Positions 1 through 12,800 of a DNA stretch of 64,000 bases are shown here, in pieces. Below the pieces are notes generated by a model, which saw only the letters and a list, made by a program, of their open reading frames with translations, did not search any database and was not told where the DNA came from. Numbering within the stretch: the first letter of the stretch is position 1; the number at the start of each line of letters is the position of its first letter. The translations under genes and the position numbers were made by a program. The stretch is from Pycnopodia helianthoides (taxonomy: Eukaryota; Echinodermata; Asteroidea; Forcipulatida; Asteriidae): positions 620,001-684,000 of the forward strand of contig CM063256.1 in the NCBI GenBank assembly GCA_032158295.1. Direction: 5' to 3'.

Positions 1-635
1 ATCTTCTGGCTTCGTTGATTCAGGGTAGACTGGCAATCAAAAGAGATCAATGTGTTTTAATCTCTAAGCCAACAAAATATTTTAGATATCTTGAAATCAA
101 TACTCAAAAAGATGAACATGCCATGTTAAGACCGGTTGGCTTGTAGAGTACAACTTACATCAGTGTAAGGCAAAATCAAAATTGGAGTACTGGGGTGATA
201 AGTGTGGTTTTTAAAACGAGACTTGTTTCAATGAAGATGACGCTATCATTTTTATGACAAATGTGAAGCTATTTTCATTCTCAGGCATTTAAAAAAGCAA
301 ACAATTCTATGCAAAAAGGGTGTTTTCCTTTTATTATTTTCTTGCAACTTCGATGATCAATTGAGCCCAAATTTTCACAGGTGTGTTATTTTATGCATAT
401 GTTTGGATACACAAATTGAGGATACTAGTCTTTGGCAAATACTAAAAGTATAACCTGCTTTTAATGGATCCCTCCGCAGTATCACATTTACTTTATTCTC
501 ATCTCTATAATTTCATTACATAACTTTTTATGATTTACTTTCTTTGGTTTAATACCATGGAATAAATCAACCTGAAACCTGTCGTAGTTAATAATCTTGA
601 TAGTTAAGTTTTTTCTCTTCAAACTCAGTACATAC
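1..635. other. Intron, with dispersed repeat at ~284-460
   Basis: Non-coding. The stretch 284-460 is a copy of a repeat also seen at 3140-3330, 6760-6880 and 57480-57625 (shared text 'tgttattttatgcatatg', 'caattgagcc'). Confidence 0.6.
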
Positions 636-869
636 CATTTCGTCTTGGTCGTTCCTCAGCTGATTGAGACGATTCTCAGAGTTCATGAGTCCCTGACGAT
701 ACTTCCTGAGTAGCTCATCATAGCGATTGCGTAGATCGCTGCTGAGTCGTTGCAGGGCGTCTTTCTGTTCAGGAGAGAGTCGGTCAATGTTCTGATTGTA
801 GAAGGTGTCGATGCGATGGATCATGTCATTGATGGGGTGCTCATGGTTGTCAATGTCCTGCACCAGTAT
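636..869 (-). CDS. Exon 63: spectrin repeat, module a of copy 4
   Basis: 234 nt, phase 0 at both ends. It reads ILVQDIDNHEHPINDMIHRI, DRLSPEQKDALQRLSSDLRN and ENRLNQLRNDQDEM. Exact length match with exon 52. The gene continues beyond position 1. Confidence 0.93.
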
Positions 870-3800
870 CTAATCAAGAGAGCAAAAATTAAATTACGAC
901 AACTTGCCTCAAAATTATTCTACAGTAATAATAAAAATAATATTGACTCTTATTACAATACAATTCCACAGAGCGATCATTGTGCTTCTAACTGTGTTAC
1001 CCCTGGTCACTGAGCCATTTGTTTCATTCCTTAAACCATCTCAACTCCCTGGGGAGTATACAGCTTAGCTGCCAAGTATGTAGCGCACTAAGCTAAATCA
1101 ATCACAAGAACCATATCAGCCCTAACAGGTACCCATTTACCCCTGGGTGATGAGAAGCAATTGTAGTTAAGTGTCTTGCTCAAGGACACAAGTGTCATGA
1201 ATGGGATTCGAACCACCACCCCGATGACTCAGCACCAGGGCCCAGTTTCATAGAGCTGCTTAAGCACAAAAAGTAGCTGAGCACAAAATACTTATGCTTA
1301 CCTGAATAAGGTAACCAGCCAAAACAACAAGTCACAATGAACAATTTATCACTGGTATCCTGCTCTTTTTTGTTTTTAACCAAATCAAATTGTGCCGAAA
1401 CCAGAATAAAAACAAATCAACATGATTGGTTGATGATATCGTCAGTCACGCCATGAACTAACCTATGGTGTACCACAGCTAAAATTCCATGTTTGGAGGA
1501 AATCTCAGATAAACTGAACAACTTTTTAAACTGCTATTTTTGAGACTGCTTTCAACTAACAACATGAAAAAGGAGGGTTTTTTTCTTCTTCATTTTTACA
1601 GGCGGACCCATATTCAGACTCCTGCCAATACCCATCAAAACGTGTGAGAAACTGTATCTAAACAAAAACATTTTAACACCAAAGTGAAGATGACTTCTTC
1701 CTTAGAACCGTCAATGTGTTTTCAGTCTTGCAACTGTTTTGATGAGTCGTTAATTCCTAAACACATACGTCAAGATTTTAAAAAACAATATCATCCTTAC
1801 CTTATAGTTATCGATCTCCTGTGACAGTGTATCGATATCGTTACTGGTCGGTATTTGACGGTCAAGCTTAGCATCAGTGGTCATAGTCCAGGACAAGAGG
1901 TCGTTGGCGTTGTCCGAATGATCCACAAAGTTCTGCATCAGCTCCAGGTCCTCCAATCGGTAATTGATGTTCTTGTTCAGTGTGTCATATCGCTTGTTGG
2001 AGGTGTTGTAGGTACGACTGACGTCAGACTCTGTGTACAAGAATAAAAATAGGAATAATATCAATCTGAAAGCTAACTGATTATAACCCGGTGTCAGTGC
2101 AAAACCATTGTATCTCGTAATTTAGCACTTGCATTGCGCGAGAGTATGAAATTGTCAAAGCGTTGTATCTCGCTTAAACTAGCCCGGATGTACACACAAA
2201 ACAAGTACGCGCCGAGATGCATGTGCGAGATACAACATTTTTTGCCAAATCAAAATACACTTCATTGGCAAAATCAAGATTTACGCCTGACTCTGTTTAT
2301 AAGAATCGATGGACTTGTAATCATAAAAAAATGTTGACTAATATCGATCTGAACTTGTAAGCTGATACCAGGCCAATTTCATAGAGCTGCTAAGCACAAC
2401 AATTTGCTTAGCATAAAATTTCTTCTTGATAAAAACAGGTTACCAACCAAATTTCCATGTGTTGCATATGCTTGTTACTGGTATTCAGGCTAAGCAAATG
2501 TTGTGCTTAGCAGCTCTATGAAATTGGGCCCTGTACTACTCTTTCAGAGAGGTATCTGCCCTACCTTGTGGCAGGAAAGCGCTCTTAGTCAGCTCCTCAA
2601 AGGTCCTCTTGGTCTTCTTGATCTGTGGCTGCTCAGCGGTGACGGTACCCAGCTCTGTAGTGCGGTGTACCGGCGCTGACTGGACAGGCCTGATCACCTC
2701 CTGCTGGAGGTTATCCAGCGTCTTGCAGATGTTTGACATCTCCTCTAGCTTTGGCTTCAGTTGGACCGTCTCCTTCTGCAATGGCTGTATGGCAAAAAGA
2801 GTGACATTACTCCAAGTTGATTATTCATATACATTGTACAAGAGAGGTTTGTAGTTTAAAGGAACATTACAGAATTGGTAAGAAAAAAACTTGTAAAATA
2901 TACTTTTTGATCACAGATTTACATAAAACTTACATGGTCTAATGATGATGATAGTAGAAAACATCCATTGAAATATTTCTGTCTGAAATGCCATATTTGA
3001 TGAGAAATGAATAAACTAACTTTTCCGATTGGAGTTTATCGCTCAGTGAGCGTATTATTTATTTGTTGAATCTATATGAAGTAATAAAGTTTTGGGTGAG
3101 AAAGAGGTAATTTTTCACTAAAACTTTTTGAATCTAAGAAAGCCTTTTTCAGGCATTTGAAAACACACAGATCTACACAACAAGGGTGTTTTTTCTTTCG
3201 TTATTTTTTTGCAACTTCAATGACCAATTGAGCCAAAATTTTCACAGGTATGTTATTTTATGCATATGTTGGGATACACCAAGTGAGGAAACTAGTCTTT
3301 GACAATTACCAAAAGTATATCCTGCCTTTAAGATGGGAAGTGGCATTGACCTTGACAGAATATTTTTGAACTTGTCCATTCCCACAACTCATAATTCTGG
3401 TCATTTAGCCTTCGAGAAAGACTCTGCTTGGGTCTAAACGTAAGGCCATTAACATTTTTTTTGCATTTGTACCACAGGTCCATTTGGTTGGTAAGCAGTT
3501 TGCAACAGCTTATTCTTATTTTCTAAACTCATAATTCTATCAAAATTTCTACTGTGAATATAATTCAAAGTGCATAAAATGATTGCTTGTTTAAACTCAA
3601 GGCAGACAAGACGGAGGTGATTCTTTTACCTTGACAGTGTTGAGCTGACTTGAGATGACCTTTGTGTCTCTAGTGACTGAGGGGAGTTGATCAAACTTCC
3701 TCTCGATGGTACCAACCATGCGATTGATGTCTTCATTGCAGGTGTTGTAACGTCTGTTCATGTCTTCCAACTCCTCAAGTTGTTGAGTCCTGTGGGTTGG

Positions 3801-6800
3801 GGAGAAATTAAGGAGAACAAATAAATTGACTAAGTTGTTTTGGGTTTGATCTGAGGTTATACATCAGTTTCAGGATGAATGGCTGGCTTCTGACTGGTAC
3901 CCCTGAACAAAGATATTGACAAAAATAGGCTAGAAGAGCGCTGGCAGGTTCAAGTCCTGCTCTCATCAATTTTTCTCTGTTCAAACCAAAAACATTTACA
4001 AATTGACCCAGTCAGTTTCCCCCTTGTGGTTTATTGCTTGATATTTTGACTAAGTCCTCATACAAGAGTAGTAAGTATGTAAGGTCCACAGCAACCACAA
4101 ACAGCCTCTAGATCAGGGCCCAATTTCTTAGAGCTGCTTAAGCACAACAAGTCGCTAAGCATAACAAAAATTGTGCTTACCAAAATAAGGTTACCAGCCA
4201 AAACACCATCTCTCATGTACTATCTGTGGCTGGTATCTTGCTTATTTTTGCTAAGCAGAAATTGTTTAAGCAGCATTTTCTGCTTAAGCATCTAACCTCT
4301 GACCGGGGCCCAATTTCATGAAGCTCTTCAGCAGACAACACTGCTCGACAATTTAATTTGCTTAGCAAAAAGATAAGCAGGGAACCAGTCACATGCATTA
4401 TACATCACACAGTGCTTTGGCTGGTAAACCATTTTGACTAAGCAAGCTTTTCTGTGCATAGCAATGTTTGTCTACCATGTCTTCTATTCACATTATAGTT
4501 GGGTCACTGAAACAAAATCGCAACTCACATTTTTGGTGAAATTGAGTTTGAATATACAAAAGGTGCTTTATTTTTGTCTGAATAAACTGTAAAAGTTTCA
4601 ATTTTGTCTAAAAAGCAATTAAAAAGATACAGGTCATTAACCATAAATGACATCATAATTCGTTAACGTGTTTCGAGCAATAAAGTTGTATCTACGACCT
4701 TGTTGCACTGAGAAATATGAGGTTTTTCCCCGTTGATTGCACGCGATGCAGGTTTGTGCAACAAGGTCTGTGCAACTAGGTCTTAATTCTTCTTTGGGTT
4801 GTTTTGAGTAAATCACTTTTTAAGGTTTGGGGACGTGTTTTCAAGCCAATCATTACAATCCTAGTTGTTTTTAGGGCATTCCTAAGGCCATCTGAGATGA
4901 CTACACACCTTGTGTTCAGGATGTCTTCCAGCGTGTTCCAGTTACGATCGTTGTTGTTCATCATCGTGGTCACGTTGGTCGTATCGCGAATCGTCTTGTT
5001 CTTCGCTAGGTCTTCCATCATCTTCTTGGTCTTCTGGTACTGAGGACGCTGTCTATCCACCTGTTGCGTCATTTCCTGTATAAAGAAGGTGAGGAATAAG
5101 ACTAGTCATTGTAATTCAAGAAAAGTTGCACAACATAACTAACAAGGAAAGTCAAATTACACACAACAGCGTGCCAGACTTCACAAATAAGTTGAGAGTC
5201 AAGCATAAAGCATAAAAACTCAGCTTGAATTTCTTGCAGCCTTTAAGATTTGCAACCTAAGTGGGGGAGCACTTTCTACTCAGAACTTTTTTAATCACTA
5301 ATTGAGTTTCCTGCTTTATTTTACTTGACATTTCCATTTCCCTACTCACCTTGAGTTTCTTGCTGAGCTGAGGAGTGTCCAACTTCATGAGTTGCTCTGA
5401 CTGCAGCTGCTCTACCATCGGGAGGACAAAGTCCTCCAGAGCATCCACTGTATCCTCCGTTGTTACAACTTGGTCCAGGGTGTCATTCCATTTGTCACCC
5501 AGATTCTGACCAAAAAAAACATCAACCGAATAAACTTGTTTTCATAAATAGTACTACTCAGGGTCATGGACACAAACATCTTGCCTAAAATTGATTGGAT
5601 TTGAACCCACACTAAGACAACTCAGAGCTCTGATCGGTACCCTTAAAGATTATGTACATTGACTTAACTGCAGACAATACATTTTAACTGTGCAAACACT
5701 TGGAATCCTCTCAATGGAACTTAATTTGAGTAAACTTGAGAGAAATTTGAGAGAACTTGTCTTGCTATTTGTTCTACTACCGCGGAGTAGATTTTCGGAA
5801 TTCGGGAGACTTCTCAGTTCTGAAAAGAACTGTCCTGCTTATTAACTACTACCTAGGCGGAAGGTAGGAAATCGGCCGGGACTACTACTTTCGCTTAGTG
5901 GATCGGGGGGACTTCTCGTAATGAACTGCACTGCTGCGGAGTGAGTTCTTTTGGTCTCAACGTTTGGACTAGCTTGCTCTAGTCATTGTCAGGAGACTTG
6001 ATTGTAACTGTAGTCACTTACCTTGGTGCGGTCATTGACATTGCCGTAAGTCTTGTTGATCTTATCCAGTTTGGTTTGGATGGTACGAGCCATCTCTGGT
6101 GTACTCTCACGGACCAGAGGTGCTGCATTCATGTTGATGGCCTCAATGGTCGGACGATAGCTTTCCAGTTCATTCACAAAGCTCTGTTGAGAATACCAAC
6201 AATATATGTCAATCTCTTGCTGGTTGTTCTGGATTTATCACTAAACTCATACTTCACCTTGGCACAATTTCATAGAACTGCTTAAGCAGAAAATATTGCT
6301 TAACAATTGCCTGCTCAGCAGAAATGAGTAGGATACCAGTTACAAATTGTACATGTGATATGGCAGTTTGGCTGGTAACCTTATTCTGGTAAGCATACTC
6401 TTGTTGTGCTTAGCTACTTTTTGTGCTAAAGCAGCTCTATGAAATCGGGCCCTGAATTTTAACCGCCCTGAAATGTTTGCCTATTTCTAAGATGTTTCCC
6501 CGACTGTTTCAACACCCTGCCACAACTTCATCCTTAAAGGTATTATACAGGATTGGTAAGGATAACAAAAATCATTGTTTATTTCTGATCTGAGAGCTTG
6601 CTGATAATGAAGTTTATACTAGAGAACAATTTTTTTCTGTGCAATACTTCCCTCTGAAATGAAGTCATATTCAAGGAAACTGTATCTGAAAACCTAAAAT
6701 AACGCAACAGTTGATTCGGATGCTGCAACCAAAATTTTAAATAATGTGTTTACATGCTGAAAATTGTGCGTGGTTTTTCACTTTTTCTCATGGCTCACAC

Positions 6801-9800
6801 AACTGATTCAGCCCAAATTTCACAGGGTTGTTATTTCATGTATATGGTTGATCACACAAAACATGAACACTGCCTGGGACTATCTTGTCAGCTCTACCAA
6901 TCCTGTATAACAGACCTTATGCATTGACGTCATCCAGCCGCCATCTTAGAGGTAAACCAATGATGAAACAATGGAAACGCAAGAGATTTGTACGCGCGAC
7001 GTACAGAACTGGCCAATGAACAAACTCATTTTGACCTCTAGGCGAGGGTGCCCTACTCAAATGACGTCATGCGCATATGGCCTATACCTTTAATCTCTTC
7101 AAATAACAGACCCCCGATTCCTCATCTGTACAGCCGTGCCTTCCATCTCCTTTACACACCTCCCCCTGTTGCCATCAATATCTACTCTACTCACCTTCTG
7201 TACGTTACAGCTCTCTTGTAGGGGTTGTTTCTTGGCCTGGATGATAGTGCCTTCCTCAAGCTGTGTAGTGTTCCTGTCCACAGTGCTCAGCCACTTCAAG
7301 ATCCTGTCCATGTTGTCTTGGATGTCAGTGGTCTTAGTGTAGGCGGTGTTGAGCTGGTTGACGCGGTCAGTGTACTGAATGTTCAGACCGTTGTACTTGT
7401 CGATGATGGTTCCTACAAATAAAAAATACAAAATCACAACATTAACAGTGATAAATATGCAATCCCAAAAATAAATTTGAATTTCCCAAAATATTTTCAG
7501 ATAACAGAAGAATGCAAAATTAATTAATCGTGCGCTATTTAAACTGGTCCCATTTTTTATGTGGTAGCACTTGATGGCTTTGATAATCTCCTTTAATTAC
7601 TAGCCCGTGTTCAATTGCTGCTTTATTATATTGTTACTTGGGCTTTCAATTTTTGCTCTCTACACCCATACCCATCCTCTTCTCTCCAATCCCCGGGCCC
7701 CTTACTCCTGCTTTTTAAATCCATTTATTAATTTCAGTCTACAATTATAAACTAGACGTCCTGTTACCTATCCTATTCTATGTAGAATTCTTCGTTCACT
7801 GTCATGTATGTCTGTATGATTGTTGCATATTTTGGCAATATAAATAATAATACTACTACTAATAATAATAAAACAAACCAGGGCACGAAGGCTGTTACTT
7901 AATAGACATATTCCCCAAGGAAGATCTTCCAAGTTAGCTAGAGGACAGTACAAAGGTACTATTCAAGACAGACTTAATCCCCTTAATCCCCCTTGATGTG
8001 GATCATTGGGCTTTGTTAAGGTGTGTCATCTTGTTTTTTACTAGTTTGGGGTTGAACAAAGAAACATTGACTAGAGTGGGATTTGAACCAAAGACCTCTA
8101 GATTAACTTGCCAGTGCTCTACCAAACTCTTAACCCCTTTTGGGTATGCATTAATCCTTTCCTGTGACAGGGATCAGTTTCAGTTTCAGTTTCATGCTGG
8201 GGCCCCTCTGGTCATAATCCTAAATCCCCACACAGTTTGCCCAATACCTGCTTGCCCAGTTTGGTGGGTTATTGTCTGCAAACCTCAAGCCATTGAAGCT
8301 ATAGTTCCTTTGAGTAGCCGCATTGTCTTAATGAGTCTCAAATAATCTCTCATGAATAACGATTATTCAGGCGTACAAGAATCTATTCATACCTACCTTC
8401 AACAGACCCTAATAGGGGGTACCAGTGTAAATACTGCTTGTTAAATTTTGCATTCTTCCCTTAAGCAGTTGAAAACCAATAAGATGTCAAGTCGGTGCAA
8501 ATCCTGACCAACACATTTCCACTTATAAATGATGTCAGTCCTTGAAGTTACACCAAGAAACAAACTACCGGTGGTAACCATCAGGGTATAATCTTACCAA
8601 CAGTCTTCTCCACATCGTTCTTGAGTTCAGGATGGGCATCCACCAGATCCTGACCAGTCTCACGGCAACGCTCTACATCTTTGGCGTGAGCGTTCACGTC
8701 GGTGTTGAACATCTGATGGCAAAAAGTGAGAAATAATCAAACGGTGAATAACTTGGAATTTGAGACTTTGGTGGGAATACAAACAAGTGAAGTTTGTGGA
8801 GAAGAACCGATGGTGGTGGTGGTTTGATAAATCACCGGTTCCATTCAGAACCACAACAACTATACCTGCGAAAACAGTAGTTTATTTTACTTTTGCGGCC
8901 CCTGACCCACATAGCTGTTTCTGTTTCTTGTTGTACATTTTTTCATCCATTGTTATTTGTATTTATTGTTGTATTGGCCCTGTTAAGATGTTTAGATTCT
9001 GTGTATTTCTTTACATTTTGTTTTATTGCTCTGGTTTTTTAAATGCTTTCTTGCTACTTTTATCATGTTTATTATTATACACATTCACTTATTTATTGCA
9101 CATTTTGTGTTGTTTTGGTAGAATATATAATAATAATAATAATAATAATAACTCACAAAGAGAGATTATGTACATGGTGTCTCCGCAAACCTCACTTGAT
9201 CAAATCAAGAATGGAATGCTATAACATGACCTAAAAATGACTACGTCGTTAATATCTGTTAACAACTTGACCTAATTTCATTGAGGCGTCGAGTGGAAAG
9301 TAATGTTTTATCAATTTATGAACTTAAAACTTCAAAACTTCTTTCAAAGTGGTGTGTCGTTGCTCTTCTAAATGTAAACAAACACTCCAATATAAAGCCA
9401 GCTAAGATGATGAAGACACATCTGGACAAATTGCCCTACCTTGATTCGATCAATCTGCTTCTGAACAAACTCAGGCTCCACACCAAGAGGCTCCTTGGTC
9501 AGCCTGTTCAGCGTCTCGTAGGCATCCTGCATCCAGCTTGTACACACTTCAATGGAGTCCTTGTAGCGGGTCAGCTTATCCAGAAGGTCGCTCAGGACCG
9601 AGAAGTGAGTGCTGCTGGCCTTCTGAAGCCGGTCGTAGCGGACGTTCAGGTTGTTCAGGTTCTCACGGATCAAGTTGGTCTCTGGCTGCTCCCGGAACTT
9701 CTGGTTGAATTGGCGCGGGAGGTTGTTTGTGCGGAAGTCGGCGAGATTCTTGCGGTAGATGTCAGCTCCCTTGACGAACTTCTGCCCGGAGACGTTGGTC

Positions 9801-12800
9801 ATCTTTAGGTCACCTTTGTGGCTGAAGACATCCTCGTTGAAGTCCTTCAGCTGCTTGACCTGGCGGCGGATTGTGTCAGCGTCGCCGCCCATCTCACTGT
9901 GGAACTTCTCCATGGAGCGTTCAGCTCCCTTCAGCCACTCTTCAAAGCTGGCAGCGTCTGGCTCCAGACGCTCCAGGATGTCCTCATTGCCGTTGAGTTG
10001 TCGCATGCGAGTTTCTGAGTCCTTGCCCACCGTGTTGTAGCGGGTCTGCAGGGCTGTCTTGCCTTCTTGTAGTTTGTTACGGACATCGGGGCCGAGCTGG
10101 GCACCGCGGTTCTCCAGGAAGGTCTCTGTAGTGTGAACAGCCAGTAGGACTGGTTGCTGGTGAGCCAGAATGTCATCATTGATGCTCTGAAACAAAAGTA
10201 ATCAAATGACAAATAAAATACAATACATCTTATTTGAATCTAAACAAAACTTCTATGTTAACAGTAGCCCATATTACAAAAGCGCCATCTTAAAAATATC
10301 TTAAAAATATACCACAGTACAACTCGGGAAACCGTTAGTTAAAAAATAAATCAAGCTGCCAAGATGAACCTCATGCTGTAGTTCACATGTAACTTTGCCA
10401 GGTCTTCTAGTTGTGTACCGCATCGCTTAAAAATCAGCGCGCCATTATGGTTGCCGGTGTTGCTTGGAGTTGGAATTCACCTAGAATTATTTGCGCGCCG
10501 ATTAAGGAACATTGGGGCATGCATATGGCCTATGGTCTATGGCCTATTGCCTTTGATGCCTTGTGAACTGTCCTTAATAAAAAAAAAATGCTTTATATAT
10601 ATTACATCGCAATGGCTGCTTGATGAGAGGGTAAGTAAATGAGGTATTTAGTGTTGTCTACCTTGTGGTCTCTGACTTGTTGCATTAGTGGTGGATGTTG
10701 CTCTTGGAGAGGCTGCTCATTGCCCAGAGATTGTTCAGCCTTAGACACCCAGTCTAGAAGATCTACTAGGTTGTCCACCTTCAGCTTGGTCTCACGCTCA
10801 AGGGCAAGCTGAAAACACACACACAATTCAAGTACATCGTGAAAAACAGGACAAAATACACCAATATGCAACCCATGAATAGACTGTGGAAGTCTTGTAT
10901 TCTTTGAGCATTGGACAAATTAATAATAAGAATAAAAATTAATAGGAATTTATGAAGCACACTTTCTAACATTATTACTAGTTGTACAGAAAAAGATTCT
11001 ACAAAGTATCAAAGCTCTCTACAGAAAATTACACTTAATAACATGAATGTGGATAACTTGCAGTAAACAGAAGCTTCTTAATTTGAGTTTGAAATGTGTT
11101 GAGAGAGTGAATGTTTCTGATGTCGCTGGGTAGCTTGTTCAATAAGACTGATGCAATGTGAAAAAATGCATGATCACCATTGTGTGTAGTTCGAGATTTA
11201 GGGACTAGGTGCCGGGTTGAGGCAGCAGAACTGAAAAGGGTACTGATAGTAACTTATTTCAAAAAGATCTTTAATCTTAAAGTTTGCAGTTTTTTTTCCA
11301 TGACACATTTATGCAATCTACACATGATCCCAAGGTTTACATAAGTGTCTGAATATGCATGAGATTAGAATGGTCTAAAGATTACAATACTAGTAAGAAA
11401 AGGGTACTCTGACCCTGAGCCCAATTTCATGGCTCTGCTTACCGCTGAATTCTGCGCTTGCAATCACCATTATTCACTTATAGGGCAACTAAGCGCCAAA
11501 TTTCTGCACTAGCTGTGTAAGCAAAGAATTCCTAGTAACAAGGAGTAAGCGCCACACAGGCAAAAATTCCCTGATAACCTGTCAATTATGCTTTCGTAAG
11601 CGCTGATTCTTTGCTTACGGTAAGCAGAGCCATGAAATTGGGCCCTTGTCAGTTTACAATGCTAACAAGTGAAGTGTCTTCTAACCCTACCTTGTCCCGT
11701 TGTTCAGAGTCCAGCAAGGCCATCATGTCACGCAAGGCGTTCAGTCTCTCTAGAGACAAGCCAACCATGTTCTCATAGTACTCTCTCAGCTCACTGATGC
11801 GTTTCTGCATCTCCTGCACCTGCGGCTGGGTCAGCTTGTCACGTTGGTCATGAAGGAGGTGTTCAGCATTCTGAATGGCTTCCAACATGACCGGACGACG
11901 AGACAGCAACTCACTGTGCAGGGCCTGTTGGATTCAATCACAGATCAAAGTAGTCAATTTCAATATCAATAAATATATCTGCAGAATGTAAATAAATCTA
12001 ATATTGAAATTGCAAATGATCTCTCTTAAAATCATCTATACAGACGCATTTCAATGAGTTGAACAACAGCGATTCTTGTTTATCACACCAATAATTGTAA
12101 ATTTTCTAAGAATACTCAAGTGAAGCATTTTTCTTCTTTATTAGCGCATTTTGTTTTTGACACTTGCACTGTTTTTTCAAAAAAAAATTGTTGAAGTGTT
12201 TTTGGCTTTTTACTAGTTTTATATGAGCCCTTTTCTTTTTGGCTACTTGTAAGCTTGTAGTTTTTAGTAAGTTCTGTATGTAAAAACACTGTTCAATTCG
12301 ACCATCCAAGAGTGTTTTTGATAAACCATTAATATTATTATGAGTTTTTTGTTGATGTTGTCATGACCTTTAAGGGTCAGATGCAACATAATATCAACAT
12401 CAGTTAGGATTACAAGACGTTGACTCAGGTCCTTCATTGCAATTTCAAATCCGTAATGATCCAAAGGTTGTTAAGTTCGAAAAAATCAACCAAAATCTAC
12501 AAGTAAATTTTTTCTCAGAAACTGAACATTTTGTTTTGCCAAACTAATTTTTGGAGACCACTCTTGATCAATAAACTCCATTTACCAGGAGCTCCAAAAT
12601 ATGCAAAACCAATTCTATGAAATCCATAAAAACTACACTAACGACCTTATAGTCCTGAGCCGACGAAGTGCGACAATACCTAATTGTGACAATAGTAAGA
12701 GCCCTACCTTGTGGTCAGTGATGATGGCCTGTAGTGATGAGATATCTCTGATGTCAGGAATAGGTTCCTGCAGCCTCTTCTTGATAGGTCGGCTCCATTC

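Larger units (their letters stand above)
1801..11924 (-). repeat. Rod super-repeat copy 3 (11 exons, ~852 residues)
   Basis: Exons of 234, 147, 747, 115, 218, 162+156 (=318), 167, 161 (160 expected), 220 and 230 nt. The exon at 636-869 (234 nt) starts a fourth copy that runs off the window. Confidence 0.85.

Noticed and set aside
8760..9224. 154-codon plus-strand open frame
   Set aside because: Lies over a T-rich retroposon tail and ends in a trinucleotide repeat; very Phe/Leu/Tyr/Asn-rich with no homology pattern.
9281..9808. 175-codon plus-strand open frame
   Set aside because: Antisense shadow of the 747-nt spectrin exon.
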